64,000 nt of DNA from Anniella stebbinsi (Eukaryota; Chordata; Lepidosauria; Squamata; Anniellidae), in assembly GCA_029215795.1 (NCBI GenBank), contig JARDYH010000002.1, forward strand, positions 297,755,973 to 297,819,972, given 5' to 3'. Below the pieces are notes generated by a model. It saw only the letters and a list, made by a program, of their open reading frames with translations. It ran no database searches and was not told the origin of the DNA. A program made the translations under genes and the position numbers. Of the stretch, positions 11,222 to 24,414 are shown in pieces; position 1 is the stretch's first letter; each line of letters opens with the position of its first letter.

Positions 11222-13486
11222 CACATCTGGTCTACATTGCTACAATTAATATGAGCAGGCCAATTTTGTATGGGCAGTATAAGCTCAGGTGCACTCCATG
11301 TGTATTCCAGTATGTGCATGTAGGAGAAATGGTGTTGCCTTGATCCAATGTTCCTCACCCTGATAGCTGCTTTGTTTTTAAAATAATTGGGAGATCTGAA
11401 CATGGGTCTCCTGTCTCATATGAATTTAGGTCCTAAAGTTGAGAGGTTATTATGAAGATAAATAATAAGAACAGAAATGATAGAATTTCTACTTGCGTTC
11501 AAGTAATTTATGGCTGGAGAGTCTTGTTACAATAAAATAATCTATTAACAGATAATATTTTTCCTAAGAATTCATCTGCTAAAGAAAGATTTTTGTGCAA
11601 CTGGAATCAATATAAGGATTCAGTTCTGTGCCATAGCACACTGGCTTCTTCTCACTTAACAGGAGCGCTAAATGAGAGCTAATCTGGTTATATTTTTCAC
11701 TTTAGCAGACTAGGAGTTCATGTTGAGCATTTATGTAGTCTGCTATGATAATCATGTTACAGTTTCCTCAAGAGTTACTTAAATCTCCCAGTAGCCCCAC
11801 CTGACTCCTGCACTTCTTAATCAAGACATTTTTTAAAATCTATTCAGCAAAATTTGATTATTTTGCTATTAGCTAGTGAAGCTAATTTTGGTTTGGGACA
11901 GAAGGCCTATAAAAACACATTGTAAAATACTCATATGTGTAAAAGGAAAAAAGTGAAGTGAGGGATGGGGGGACATGATTCTCAATATCCAGTCTAAACA
12001 TGTATCTGCACAGTATGTTCTAGCATTTACCCATATAAATATACACATAGGAGAATGCTGAAATTTTTGTTCGGGTCATTTCCAAACCCCTCTATAGCAC
12101 TGATGTTGCATAATTCTGGTAATGGGGCTATAGCACAGGAATCCTAATCCTGCCGTTCCTAATCGGACATGGAAATCCAAACCTTTTGTACAACAAGTAT
12201 ATTTTGAGTGTGATAACAGTTGTAGAATCATTTATGCTAGTTTAAGCAATAACCACTCTTCCAAGCTTGATTCATATTGTTATGTAACTGGCTCATGTGC
12301 TCAAAAGCAACAGCGCACAATGAACAGTGATGAGAAAATTTCACTCTTTCAGCCTATCAAATAATTATGATAATTATGAAAGTAACATAGCACACAAATG
12401 CTTCCAAAGTTGTAGTGCAGTATGAAACTCAATCCAAAGAATTGGGGGGGGGGCACCCTCTGCTGTCTGAATGAGTTAATCATGAGATTTAAATATAATT
12501 CTTCTTTGTTTGAATACTGCCTCAATTGAATTTCATTAATCAGAAAAAATGTGTTATTTTTCTGGTTGCCACAGTATTTAATATGCAAAGACAGGCCACA
12601 AATTATGGAAGAATGACAAAACCATTAATGTCCATCTTCACTTGGATGCTCACTATCGTTGTGGCAGTGTAAATCTAAGTGGCTTTTTGAGTTCCAGTCA
12701 GACTGTTTCAAGAGGGAAAAGTGGAACAATTTGGAGTTCATCAATTACATCACATCAAATTAGCCTCCATCATGGGCTCAACTCGACAGCTTTCATCTAT
12801 TCTAATTTACAACAGAAAGGACAGCCAAATACAGAATGGTAGCAATGACAGAGTCAAAGGGAAGCACTCTGGCTTTACTTAGCAAAAATTATGGTCCTTT
12901 TCAAGAGCAGTTTCCATTTGGATCAAAATCCCCATCCAGAATTAGTTCCTTAAGTCCTGCTCAATCAGTTTTTATCTTCATTTAAAGTACAATAAATATC
13001 TTTTTATCAATCCTGTAGTCCAAGTCTTTCTACAAATGAAGTTTTATATGCAATAGTCTATGTCAGTCAGGTAACCAGTTGTTGCAACTGAAGACCTTCA
13101 AAGTAAAGTCCTCATCAGACACAGCAATTCTGTGCTGTAAGTGATCTATTTTGCTGGAAATCATTTTATACTGATCAATAAATAACTAAAATATGTCAAT
13201 GTAACTCAATTGACTTTATGTTAGTATTTGCTATGAACATTTTAATACACCCTAACAGCACCAGCCATTTAAATCATTGTGAAAGTGTGCATTGTATATT
13301 GAAACATGTGCAGATCTCATTATTATTCAATTGTCTTAATATATGACATCCATCCCCTTATGGAAGATTATTCCAATGACCTTTGCTTACAAATTCCTGG
13401 AACTGAATGCTAGCAGAAACAAAATTAATGGTAGCCTTCTGAACAAAGATGGTTCTTTGAAAATATCTATATCTATATCTAAATAT
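11222..13486. other. Unassigned AT-rich interval
   Basis: No gene or named repeat recognised over 2.2 kb. A G10 run lies near 12445-12453. Confidence 0.35.
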
Positions 13487-13541
<55 letters not shown>

Positions 13542-13578
13542 GATAGATAGATAGACAGATAGATGATAGATAGAGATA
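13487..13578. repeat. (GATA)n microsatellite
   Basis: About twenty GATA units with small interruptions (TGATA, GACA), preceded by ATCTATATCTA. Confidence 0.95.
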
Positions 13579-15908
13579 GGGCTTGGTTATGAGGGACTTA
13601 AAAGTTGTCATCGTTTAACCTTGTTTTAATACAAAGTCAAGTTATTAGATGATCTATTGATTTAATGGAACATTTATTATTTTGATTACCACTTCAAAAA
13701 TATTTACATACTCTCCAGAATGTTAAAAGTTAATAGATTACAAGACCTGCCAGTCAGTGTTGTTAAATAGTTTCTCTGAACACCTTTGTTCAGCTAATTT
13801 GGATAACATCATATAAACACAGTTTAAAGACTTCCCATGATGCCCACTAATTTAGGAGTCATCTGGTATATTTAAGAGATGAACTGTAGTTCTCATTCTT
13901 CTACCATGTGGAAAATTGCTAGCTGTTTAAACTTTTTTAAAACAACAATTTAATTTGTTTCCTTGGAAAAGTAGAAAACTGCCATGTGTTGATTTTATAC
14001 AAATCTTTGAAAACCCCTCTCACAGAGGTAACTAGAAGAGGGTCTTGTTCTTAGTAAATGACAGGAGTGGGACTGGGAATGATTCAAAACTATAATAATT
14101 TGTGGAGCTTGAATAATACAGTTTATAAAATAGACCAATAATCACTTTATTTTTCTTGAATTCTTGTATTCTTGACCTTACCTAGTGGTTGACCCTCTGT
14201 GCCTGATCCCATTCTGGACTGAAACATTTGTGCTTGACCACCTGCCTGTTTTGTTGCCTTGCCTTTTGGATTGCCCCATAATTTGCTCTAAAGCTGAATC
14301 TGATTCATCCATATCAGGACAGATGTATGAGGTGCATGTACCTTGTTGTAAGCAAAATCACACACTTGTTGTTCTCAAAGTCACAAGGGGGTGGGATTCT
14401 ACCACCACCCTCACAAATTTCAGTGGCAAATTCAGTGGCAAATTTCAGTGGCAAATTTGGCAGGCAAGGGTGTGGTCAATACATCCACCCAACCCCCAAA
14501 AGTTGTTCACCCACAAACTAACCCCATGTCTCCTCCTACTGAATAACCACAATGCTTCCATACATCTAAGTCTAGGAAGCAGAACTTCCAGGTGACAGGG
14601 TGTGACAACTAGTTGAGCTTAAGTCTTCACCAATTATCTGTGCGGATTACATAAACAGTCACACTTGAGTTATTGCAGTTCAGTATTTATGATTGCAAAT
14701 TCAAAGTGTATTGCCATGAATATTCTGAAATGTTTATTTAATATATGCTTCTTGGACAAATGCTCCTGCGGGAAGTTTACATGCTGGAAATATGAAAGCT
14801 GCAAAAACAGCTGCTTTCAGTTTTTACAAAGACTCACATGTGCATCAGCATGCAATCAATCACACAGTTGCAATTTGGCTTAACAATACAATAAAACAAG
14901 AGAGAGAGAAATAAGCTGATTATTTGGCCCATTCTAGAAACTGTATTATTCAAGATCCACAAATTATTATAATTTTGTGTCACTCCCATTCCCATTGTTG
15001 TGATTTACTAAGAACAACTGGAAAAGTTAGTTGATGTCAAGATGTATATTCAGTGTCATGTAAAAAACAATTTAAAAAAATTATGCCTATCTGGTCGGTA
15101 ACAAGCCTTTGTTTTGGACAAAAGCAAATTCTGAGCTAATTTGCTAAATGTTTAGAGGAACTAAATTTCAGTAATTTCTCAAAGATACTTTTAAGAAGCT
15201 GAAGTATCAGAGAATTTTTTCCCAACAAAGAAAGAAACGATACTGATTTATGGCATTATTCCCCACTGTGGCATTGTAGAGGTCCTTGACCCAGTTCCAG
15301 GTGAAAATCTAATTCTCTCTCATTCTTGTTCATTCCAGCACATTGGGAGTACAAAATTGAATATGCAGTTTAAACGTTTTGGAAAATGAAGACATGCATT
15401 TGCTTGCAGTACAGATTTACTTACCAGTGTACAATAGGGTTGGGCAACACACGGTCTGTGGACTGCATGTGACCCCCTGTCCCCTCTAGTACAGCCCTGC
15501 CCAACTGCTGCACTGCTGAATTCAGTGGTGATGAATTTCTTTTATGTAAAAAATGGCACTTTTAGCACTACAGAGCAGTAAAAGGGTCAAATTAAACCCT
15601 TTTAATGCAACATAACATTTTGCTGCTGAATATCAGCATCAAACAAAATTGAAGAACATCCAAAATGTCCGATGGAATAAAGAGACAAAGTCTGAGGATG
15701 CTGAAAAAATATGTAAGTGGACCAGTTGGAGGATTCATCTTTTTCAGAGAACTCTGCAGGCACTTTCAGAAATCCAGCCCCCTGAAAAAGGCCCATATGT
15801 ATTAGTCAGAGCCAAAATGTGTAGGGCTACTTCTTGGAATAAAATGACATCTTTTTTCAACATCCTGACACCTTATCTCTTTATTCTGTTGTTGAATTTC
15901 AGCAGTGG

Positions 15909-15909
<1 letters not shown>
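13579..15909. other. Unassigned interval
   Basis: No gene recognised. A direct repeat of the word GTGGCAAATTTCA occurs three or four times at about 14419-14462. A plus-strand open frame at 14185-14595 has no recognisable domain. The segment near 15432-15500 resembles interspersed-repeat sequence (GGGCAACACACGGTCTGTGG), but its limits are unclear. Confidence 0.35.

Positions 15910-15972
<63 letters not shown>
15910..15972. repeat. Compound (CA)n(TA)n microsatellite
   Basis: About 16 CA units directly followed by about 15 TA units. Confidence 0.95.
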
Positions 15973-15975
<3 letters not shown>

Positions 15976-16287
15976 GGCACGCAAGGAATGTCACCTGTAG
16001 TAGGGTTGCAGGTAGGAAAAATGGCCACCAGACCTTTGATAGTTGCCCTAGTGTACAATATAAGATTACAAAAGATGTGTATACTTTTCCCCTTTGCCCT
16101 GCCTTGTCCCCAAGCCCTGTATCCCAAATGGGCAAAACAGATAAAAGGAAGTAGAGTATTTTGCCCTTCCTGGTCCAATAGGTATGCTTAATTGTAATAG
16201 CATATAGAAAACTTGAATTAAAATAGATGCAGCAACCTTGTATGCAAGACAAATGGTGCATCCTATCCTCCTATGCTATGTCATCAC

Positions 16288-16500
16288 CTGCACAACCATT
16301 TGAATAAGGCATGTATAATTCTACCAATATAGCTTCAAGTCTCAGGAAGAGACCTTTCACAGCACCTGCTACATGATCATGCAAAACAAATTGGAAATGC
16401 CAAGGACTGAACCTGGGATCTTCTATATGTAAAACATGAGCTTTACGTCTGTACTGTGGTACTTCTCCATTGTCACAGCTGTGGCCCCCATTCATCTATT
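16288..16500 (-). mobile_element. tRNA-headed SINE, antisense
   Basis: Read on the minus strand, the head near 16400-16495 contains an A-box-like region and AGATCCCAGGTTCAGTCCTTGG, a degenerate B box, followed by the SINE body. It is the same family as 22981-23165 and 48560-48775. The A box is too decayed for a tRNA gene. Confidence 0.6.
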
Positions 16501-16667
16501 TTGGTGGTACATTTTGGTCTTCATGCCCCAGAAAGATCATGATGTGTTTTGTCAGTGATGACTGATGATTTTCCATCTTTTGAGTAGAAGAAATTAAAGA
16601 ACATCAGTAAGGGTAAGACAAATTCATGGTGAATCGATCTATCAATTCCCATGAGCTAAAACAGGAG

Positions 16668-16755
16668 TGGGGATCTTGTGGCCCTCCAGATGTTGGAATA
16701 CAACTCCTATTATTGCTGAGTGAGGCTGACAGGAGTTGCAGTCTAACATGATCTC
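16668..16755 (+). mobile_element. TACAACTCCC palindromic MITE fragment
   Basis: The words CCCTCCAGATGTTGGAATAC and AGGAGTTGCAGTCTAAC are the two halves of a short interspersed repeat that recurs at 53708, 55640 and 61085 in this window. Confidence 0.55.
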
Positions 16756-17029
16756 TTCCCTATCCCTGAGCTAAAAGAAAACATCATGGGCTAAGCCGGC
16801 ATATGTCTCAGCGCTGGGACAAACTACATTACCTTAGTGCCTTGCTTCCAGAGGACCTGGCTGGTCACTGTTAGAAACAGAATGGTGAACTGATTTTTAT
16901 ATCACGTTAAATTTGAGGCAACAACGGATGCAGACTTATGCACCATAACAGAGAGAACAGCTCGAATAGTGCCCCAAAACAGTGTTCACAACAATGTAGG
17001 AAAGAAGCCAGACTACAATGCACATGGGC

Positions 17030-19717
17030 TTCAATGTATATATACTAATGCCCAGAGTATAGGAAACAGACATAATGAACTTGAACTCTTAATACATGAA
17101 GGCAAATATGACTTGATAGGTATAACTGAAACTTGGTAGGATGACTCCCATGACTGGAATATAGCAATTGAAGGATATGACTTATTCAAAAAGAACAGAA
17201 GAAATGAAAGGAAGGCGGAGTCGCACTATATGTTAAAAATACTTATCCCTACACAGAAATACAAGAGGATGAGCCTGGGAGCCCCATCGAGAGTACCTGG
17301 ATTAAAATAAATGGAGCAAGGAATAAAAGGAGCATGATAGTCGGAGTCTACTACCAACCACCCAATCAAGAAAAAGATGAGGATGAAACCTTTGAAAAGC
17401 AAATTGCCAGTGTTTCAAGGAAATCCGATGTAGGAGTAATGCGGGATTACCCCAATATCTGTTGGGAGACAAATTCTGTCAAAAGTGGCCCCTCCAAGAA
17501 ATTCTTGACATGTGTGGCTGATAACTTTCTCCTACAGAAAGTAGAGGAAGGAACTAGAGGAACAGCTATCCTTGACTTGATACTGACCAATAGGGAGAAC
17601 CTAGTGGATAAAGTCGCAGTTATGGGAATTCTGGGGGAAAGTGACCACATCATACTTGAGTTCTTGATTTTTAAGGAAGCAAAAGCTGAGTGTAGCCATA
17701 CTCGTATTCTGGATTTCAGGAAAGCCGATTTTAATAAACTCAGAACTATGATAAGTAAGGTCCCATGGCAAGTGACCCTAATGAGAAAAGGAGTCCAAGA
17801 TGGGTGGGAGTTTTTTAAAAAGGAAATTTTAAAGGCACAATTACAAAAAAATCCCAACAAGGAAAAAAGATAGAAGACAACACAGGAAACCAATGTGGTT
17901 CCAGAAAAAGCTTAGAGATGACCTGGTAATAAAAAAGGATACATATAGGAAATGGAAGGAAGGCCAGGCTACAAAAGAAGAGTACAAACAAGTAGCACAG
18001 AAGTGCTGGAATGGTATCAGGAAGGCTAAAGTTGAGAATGAGCTGAAGTTAGCAAGGGATGTTAAAATCAATTTTAAAAGGCTTTCTTCAGATACGTGAA
18101 TAGTAAAAGACAGGTGAAAGAAATGGTGGTTCAGCTGCTTAATGAGGATGGCAAATTGGTGATAGATGACAAAGAAAAGGCTGAAGTGTTCAATTCCTAC
18201 TTTGGCTCAGTCTTCTCCCAAAAGCGGGTCTATGACCGCCCTGGAAAAAGTGAAGTACAAGCTGAAGGGGCAGGATAGCAGTTTGAGATTGATAAACAAA
18301 TGGTCAAGGAACACCTACTTTCTTTGAACGAGTTCAAATCTCCAGGGCCCGAAGAACTTCATCCTAGAGTAATAAAGGAGCTGGCAGAAGAACTCTCAGA
18401 ACCACTGTCTATTATCTTTGCAAAATCATAGAAGGTGGGTGAAGTGCCGGACGACTGGCCGAGGGCCAATGTTGTCCCTATCTTCAAAAAGGGCAAAAAG
18501 GAGGAACCTGGGAACTACAGACCAGTCAGTCTGACATCCATCCCTGGGAAATTTTTGGAGCACATTATAAAGAAGACAGTCTGTAACCACCTTGAAAACA
18601 ATGCAGTGCTTACGAGAAACCAGCATGGATTTGTTAAGAACAAATCCTGTCAGACTAATCTGATCTCATTTTTTGATTGGGTAACCTTCCTTGTGGACTG
18701 TGGGAATGCTGTGGGCATAGTATATCTTGACTTCAAGTGCCCCATGACATTCTGATTAACAAACTAGTGAAAAGTGGGCTAGATGGAACAACTACTAGAT
18801 GGATCCACAGTTGGCTACAGAATAGGACTCAAAGAGTGCCTATCAATGGTACCTTTTCACACTGGGGGGAGGTAACGAGCGGGGTACTGCAGGACTCAAT
18901 CCTGTGCCCAGTGCTCTTCAACATTTTTATTAATGATTTGGACAAGGAGGTGCAGGGAATGCTTATCAAATTTGCAGATGATACAAAATTGGGTGGGATC
19001 GCTAATAGCCTGGAAGACAGAAACTAACTTCAAAGTGATCTTGATAGACTGGAGAGCTGGGCTGAAAACAACAGAATGAAATTTAATAGGGATAAATGCC
19101 AAGTTCTACACCTAGGAAAAAGAAAGCAAATGCACAGTTACAAGATGGGGGATACTTGGCTCAGCAAGACGACAAGCGAGAGGATCTTGGAATTATTGTA
19201 GATCACAAACTCGATATGAGCCAACAGTGTGATGTGGCTGCAAAAACAGCAAATGCTATTTTGGGCAACATTAATAGAAGTATAGCTTCCAAATCGCGTG
19301 AGGTACTGGTTCCCCTCTATTTGGCACTGGTTAGGCCCCATCTTGAGTATTGCTTCCAGTTCACTTCAAGAAGGATGCAGACAAGCTGGAGCGTGTTCAG
19401 AGGAGGGCAACGCGGATGATCAGGGGTCTGGAAACAAAGCCCTATGAGGACTGAAAGAACTAGGCATGTTTAGCCTGGAGAAGAGAAGATTGAGGGGAGA
19501 CATGATAGCACTTTTCAAATACTTGAAAGGTTGTCACACGGAGGGCCAGGATCTCTTCTCAATCAACCCAGAGTGCACGACACAGAATAATGGGCTCAAG
19601 TTACAGGAAGCCAGATTCCGGCTGGATATCAGGAAAAACTTCCTGACTATTAAAGCAATACGACAATGGAATCAATTACCTAGGAAGGTCATGGGCTTTC
19701 CCAGGCTGACCATATGA
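17030..19717 (+). pseudogene. CR1 ORF2 remnant: endonuclease plus reverse transcriptase
   Basis: ORF2 of CR1 normally encodes an apurinic-like endonuclease followed by reverse transcriptase. The N-terminal endonuclease blocks are readable: TNAQSIGNRHNEL near 17045 and GITETW near 17119, followed by an in-frame TAG. VGVYYQPPNQ is at 17340; LDLILTN and GESDH are at about 17570-17650. RT blocks follow: NYRPVSLTSIPGKFLE at about 18510, NQHGFVKNKSC at 18620, and the catalytic FADDTKL at 18971. The C-terminal FSLEKRRLRGDMIALFKYLKG begins near 19468. The catalytic FADD is intact, but at least six frameshifts or stops split the frame (segments 17334-17873, 17893-18099, 18435-18755, 18737-19027, 19096-19419, 19466-19717), so no full protein can be made. 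A deletion after YLDF at 18735 removes part of the KAFD block. Confidence 0.88.
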
Positions 19718-20021
19718 AAAGGAGGACATAGCTCATGTAACTTTAACAGTTGTAGAGAAAAGGGAATTTCAGCCAGTGTCATTTGTATGCAATTAGTTCC
19801 TGGTGAAATTCCCTCCTCATCACAACAGTTAAAGTTGCAGGGGCCCTGCCTTCTTTTGTATATGGTCACTCTAGTACAATTCCTGCAACTTTAACTGTTG
19901 TGATGAAGAGAGAATTTCACCAGGAACTAATTGCATACAAATGACACTGGATGAAATTCTCTTTTTTCTACAACTGTTAAAGTTACATGAGCCATGTCCT
20001 CCTTTTCATATGGTCAGCCTA
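19702..20021 (-). mobile_element. 320-bp palindromic hAT-like MITE (copy A), inserted in CR1
   Basis: The ends CAGGCTGACCATATG and CATATGGTCAGCCTA are flanked by GGCTTTCC and GGCTCTCC (8 bp, one mismatch), which fits a hAT-type insertion. Removing it restores the CR1 3' UTR (CTCTCCCACACTAGAGGCATTCAAG). The two halves of the element are near-perfect reverse complements, with a short asymmetric centre at about 19845-19880. The centre reads in the opposite direction to copies B and C. No coding capacity. Confidence 0.88.
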
Positions 20022-20162
20022 GGCTCTCCCACACTAGAGGCATTCAAGAGGCAGCTGGACAACCATCTGTCAGGCATGCTTTAATGTGGAGTCCTGCATT
20101 GAGCAGGGGGTTGGACTTGATGGCCTTATAGGCCCCTTCCAACTCTACTATTCTATGATTCT

Positions 20163-21171
20163 TTAGTGACACCATTGTTGGTGCATCCCTTGCTAATTGA
20201 GAATTGTTGTCCTGAAGCAGCAACTTCAACATGTGCTTTTTTAGTTGGATGGGAAAAGAGTTTTTGTGAAAGAAGCCTTGATGAACAAAGTTCAGTTTAT
20301 AATTTCTTGCATGTTTCTGCTGCTTCAGATTTACTTCTCAATGATTAAGGTATTAACTTAGGAAAAAAATGATTGTCTAAAGCCAGGGTGTGACAAACAT
20401 AACTTGCACATCTTTCAGGTGTGTTCTGAAACCTGAAGTACAGAGAAGTACTAGCACTGCAGTACTAGGAGTAAATAATCCTACTCATGGAATTTCCTTG
20501 CAAAATCTACATGGATTACTCATCCTGATATAATCTTTTTCATGCAGTTTTCTTCTTATGTCAGAATACAGTTTCTGCAAATACTATAGGCAAGCAAGCA
20601 AGGAGGGGGAAAACACCTTGAATATTTTTGAAACATTATCTATGAAAGGTTCTGCATGTTACACAAGCCTTCATTTACTTTTTTGAATTACTTTAAGAAC
20701 CTTAAATTAAGGTCCTGCAGCAGACATTACTGAAGATGATCATTTTAAAACCCTTTTAAGGGACTAATCTATTCCCTGCCTTATATCTTTGCACAAAGTG
20801 CGGTTACAGACACAAGTTTATAATATTGTGTTAAATATTTATACTGTCTAGGGTTTTCCTGATAAACTAATATTTATAATGAAGAGGGGGAGGGGAACCA
20901 AAGGCATGGGCTGAAAATAAGACCCCCCCATTGTTTGCAATACACTCTAACGTGCACACACAAAAATATAAAGAGAAGAAATCATGTGCCTTTCACTGCT
21001 TTTCCAAATTGTCATCACGTGGGCCAAGCATTTTTTTTATGTATAGATATCTGCTGCAGCCATACAACTAAAAAACCCAGAATTTTGGACAAATTTCCAA
21101 TTCACTGAAGGCTTAAAACTCTAAATCCAACAAGAACCCATTTCTTCCCAATATGGCGATTATGTATTTAA
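20163..21171. other. Unassigned AT-rich interval
   Basis: No supported feature. Confidence 0.35.
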
Positions 21172-21258
21172 TAGTGCAATCCTACACATGTCCACTCAGA
21201 AGTAAATCTCATTGGTTTCAGGGGTGCTTACTCTCAGGTAATGAGTACAGGATTGGAG
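21172..21258. mobile_element. Short palindromic repeat (GCAATCCTACACATG type)
   Basis: Left GCAATCCTACACATGTCCAC and right GAGTACAGGATTGGAGCC are inverted relatives around ACTCAGAAGTAAATCTCATTGG. The same left half occurs at 59405-59423, where a MITE has landed in it. Confidence 0.6.
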
Positions 21259-21722
21259 CCTAAATGTATGTTCTGCCTTCTCCCATAATCTTGGGTTGAT
21301 TACATTTGAAAAGTAAACCTTTCTTGCACTAATAGGACATCATTAAGGGGTTAAGGGAGGTAGTCTGAAAAATTGTGAGCACATATTTTAGAAGATGGAA
21401 TTTGTGTGCAGATGGAAGCATACACACTTACCCCATATGTACCAATTACACTTTTTGAAATACACTTAAATGAACTGACCTGAAAAGAAACAGTTCAATT
21501 TGATCACTTTCAAAACGCATTCTGTTCAGGGGGTTTTGGCAAACATGGATAAAGAAACCAGGAATTCCTAGCTCACTCAGCAGAAACTACCACCATGCTG
21601 GTACTTCTTAATAAAAATACACTGCCACCTCTTAACAGGAAATACATGATAGTAGATTATAATAATTTGAACTGAAATTCATAAAAAGCTGTGTCTTTAG
21701 ACTGCCATTTTCTATTTTATGG
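21259..21722. other. Unassigned interval
   Basis: No supported feature. Confidence 0.35.
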
Positions 21723-21905
21723 ACTGTGGCCATAGCTCAGCAGTAGCACATATGCTTTATTACAGCAAATTACAGGTTCAGTCCCTGGCATCTCCACTTA
21801 AAGATATCTGCCTGAGCCTTTAGAGAGCCACTTCCAATCAAAGTTAACATTATTGTGCCAGATGGATCAATGGTATGACTCAATATTAGACAGGTTCATG
21901 TGTTC
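21723..21905 (+). mobile_element. tRNA-headed SINE
   Basis: The head GGCCATAGCTCAGCAGTAGC matches a Pol III A box and ACAGGTTCAGTCCCTGGCAT a B box, giving a tRNA-like 5' end. The body (CTGCCTGAGCC, AGAGAGCCA, CAGATGGATCAATGGTATGA) matches the SINE at 22981 and 48560. Diverged by about a fifth, so old. Confidence 0.75.
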
Positions 21906-22980
21906 AAATGGAGCACTTCCTAGTGACTCTCAGGCTTACGTTTCCTTAGCTTCTTCCTCTCCCAAAGCATAATGTTTTATGAGCTTAACTGCTACTAGCA
22001 TTTTCATCTTTGGCACAGAAAAAATCAAGCTATGATCCAAAGAGATCAATACTTCCAGAGCTTGTTATTTACTTCCAATGGACATTTCTGGAAATTGTGG
22101 CAAGATATACAATTCAGTGCTTATGAAAGGAATGTCCAGTTTCGTTTTAATGGCTGAGATGTCCTCTGTGTAAAAGTTCTCCCCTGTTAGGATACTAAGT
22201 AGCAGCAATGACAAAATCCGTTCCTTTTGGAGATAAACCCATCAGCTTGATGTGAAAATCCTGTGTACACATATCCAATGTAGCTAGTATAGTCATATTG
22301 GAGTTCCTGAATCATGGAAATGAAGATGACGGACTACTAGAATATGGAACAATTGCAATATGTAGTGGGATGGTAAGAATACTAAGAAATTTCTTCATAA
22401 AAATAAAACATAAAAGTAAAATCCAACATAAGACCTACTCAGAACAGAGCTACTGAAATTAATGAGATTTAAGTTAGTCGTGCATTTATGTGCACATTTT
22501 TTGATTAGACAACTCCACTGAAAAATTTTGAAGATGTGTATTTTGAAGGATAATCCAGTTTTAGTTTGCATGTTTGTTTCTAAGTATGAAATTAGGAGTT
22601 TGTCTAGACATCTACTTCCATTTTCATCACAAAATTAAGATTGGATCTCTACAAAAGAGCTTTTCCTTTCTTGCCTTTCAATCCTTTCTGCACATAACCT
22701 TTAGGTGGTGCCGTGGTATAGTAGAATAACACAATTACACTAGTGGGGACTTTCACTGTTTCGGGATAAAAAAAAGACTACATAAAAAACGTGTGACAGC
22801 GCTCTTAAAAAATGGAAGCCAAACTGGAGTGTCTCAATATCGTCTAAATCATCCATAAACAACAGTGAGTGAGGAGCACAATAAAATCCTTGTGTAGAAA
22901 AACTGCATAAATTTCTCCCCCATCCTATTTATAGAAGAAACCTAATGTCTGTTTCCTTTTCTTCTGGACATGAGAATAAG
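21906..22980. other. Unassigned interval with one MITE scrap
   Basis: At 22418-22482 the words CCTACTCAGAACAGAGC and GAAATTAATGAGATTTAAGT resemble the repeat at 37969-38051. Nothing else is recognised. Confidence 0.35.
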
Positions 22981-23165
22981 CAAGGGACATAGCCCAGTGG
23001 TAGAGCACATGCTCTGCATGCAAAAAGTCTCAGGCTCAATCCCTGACATCTCTAAGTGGGGCTAGGAAGGAATCTGCCTTAAACCCTGGAGAGCTGTTGC
23101 TGGTCAGTATCAACAATGCTGGGATAGATGGACCAATGTAAGGCATCTTCCTGTGTTCCTATGAA
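22981..23165 (+). mobile_element. tRNA-headed SINE
   Basis: Best preserved head in the window: GACATAGCCCAGTGGTAGAG (A box) and CAGGCTCAATCCC (B box), then CATCTCTAAGTGGGG, CCTGGAGAGCTGTTGCTGG, and the 3' part ATGGACCAATGTAAGGCATC ending TTCCTGTGTTCCTATGA. Same family as 21723 and 48560. Confidence 0.82.
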
Positions 23166-23169
23166 TGCC

Positions 23170-24080
23170 TTAAAAACATAAGATGAACCCTGCTGGATCA
23201 GGACAAAAATATCCATCTAGTCCGCTGCAATGCTGGTCAGCTGGATGTTTCTGTGAAGTCGACCAGCAGGGTATGAAGACAATAATCCTCTCCTAAAATT
23301 TGTTCCTCTAGCAATTGATATTCTGAAGCATCCTGCCTCTGAAGCTGGAGATTCCTTTTAACCTTCACAACTAATAGTCATTTATTGATCTGTCCTCCCT
23401 GAATTTGTCTTCTAAAAGCAATTGCTAATAGCTGTTGATAGATCTATCCTCTTGCTCTTTGCCTATTCATCTAATCTCCTTCTGGTGGCATCTATAACAG
23501 TGGACCTCGCCACGTTTTCTAGCAGTGAATTCCATACATGAATCATGTGTTGGGCAAAGAAGTATTCTCTGTTATCTGTGCTAAATCTACTGCAAATCAA
23601 TTTCTCTGATTCCCCCTGAATTCTAGTAATATGAGAAGAGAAAACATGCATATTTTTATAACCGCCATCATGTCCCTCCCTTTTTCCCCTTTCTAAGCTA
23701 AAATGCCTTTAATACTCTACCCTACCCTCATAGAGAAAATGCTCCAACTCCTGAGTCATTTTGGATTCCTTTTTCAGCTTTACAATATCCTTTTCAGAGG
23801 TTTTACAAGACTGGGTGACATTATATTCGCTTTTTCCCTAAAGGCCCCTAACACAGAATTTGCCTTTTTCATTGCTACCACATACACAATTGACATTTTC
23901 ATTGAGCTATGTGCCACAACCACAAGATCTTTTCCATGGCTAGTGACTGCCACTTCAGAATACATCAGTCTATATATAAAGTATATATCCCCCCCACACA
24001 CACAATGTGTGTTACTTACAAATATTTACATTGAGCCTCATTTACTATTTGGTTCCTTATTCACCAGTATGAAGTGATTC
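23170..24080 (-). pseudogene. CR1-clade LINE, antisense ORF2 C-terminus and 3' UTR
   Basis: On the minus strand the segment 23463-23651 reads NREYFFAQHMIHVWNSLLEN then a TVIDATRRRLDE-like end, which is the C-terminal end of CR1-type ORF2. The plus-strand words CTCATAGAGAAAATGCTCCA (23728) and GAATTTGCCTTTTTCATTGC (23860) are the complements of the upstream RT C-terminal region. CTGGATCAGGACAAAAATAT with CCATCTAGTCC at 23190-23225 is the antisense 3' UTR. Stops and frameshifts throughout; not functional. Confidence 0.72.
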
Positions 24081-24414
24081 GTCTGTAGCTATTTGCAGCT
24101 GTCTTATAGTCTTAGAGCAATGTGTGCACATCTGCACTGCACACGCACACTCTAAACATGGAGACATTTTGGCATGGTGCAATCTTATCAAACACATGGA
24201 TCTTTCGCATGGAATCAGCAACCTGGGGATTTCCTTTACATTTTATTTTAGGCAAAATTATGGTGGCAAATTTAGGTCACAGAGCAAAACACGCCCTTGA
24301 AATTCTTCTATAGAGCAAACATAACAAGATACGAATATGTATATGCTTGTTTGTTTAATCACTTATTCCATTTTACCCACACCACGGACACTTAGATCTG
24401 GTTGACATGTAACA
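24081..24414. other. Unassigned interval
   Basis: No supported feature. Confidence 0.35.

Larger units (their letters stand above)
16890..20162 (+). mobile_element. CR1 LINE, long but decayed copy
   Basis: This is the largest retroelement in the window: a CR1-clade non-LTR retrotransposon running from the endonuclease region to the 3' end. The 3' end shows the CR1 signature GGTTGGACTTGATGGCC then TTCCAACTCTACTATTC and an ATTCTATGATTCT repeat tail near 20150-20162. It is split by a 320-bp palindromic element at 19702-20021. No flanking duplication could be read, and the start near 16890 is an estimate; the ORF1 region is missing, so the copy is probably 5'-truncated, as is usual for CR1. Confidence 0.85.

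Noticed and set aside
10870..11403. 177-codon minus-strand frame
   Set aside because: Runs out of the hAT element into unrelated DNA with no recognisable domain; open because of GC content.
13487..13578. CRISPR-like regular repeat
   Set aside because: Uninterrupted GATA microsatellite with no unique spacers; eukaryotic context.
15648..16191. 180-codon plus-strand frame
   Set aside because: It passes through the CA/TA microsatellite (HTHTHT-YIYIYI) and has no domain.
21723..23035. tRNA genes at the SINE heads
   Set aside because: A and B boxes are present but no tRNA cloverleaf can be formed, and the sequence continues into the SINE body.
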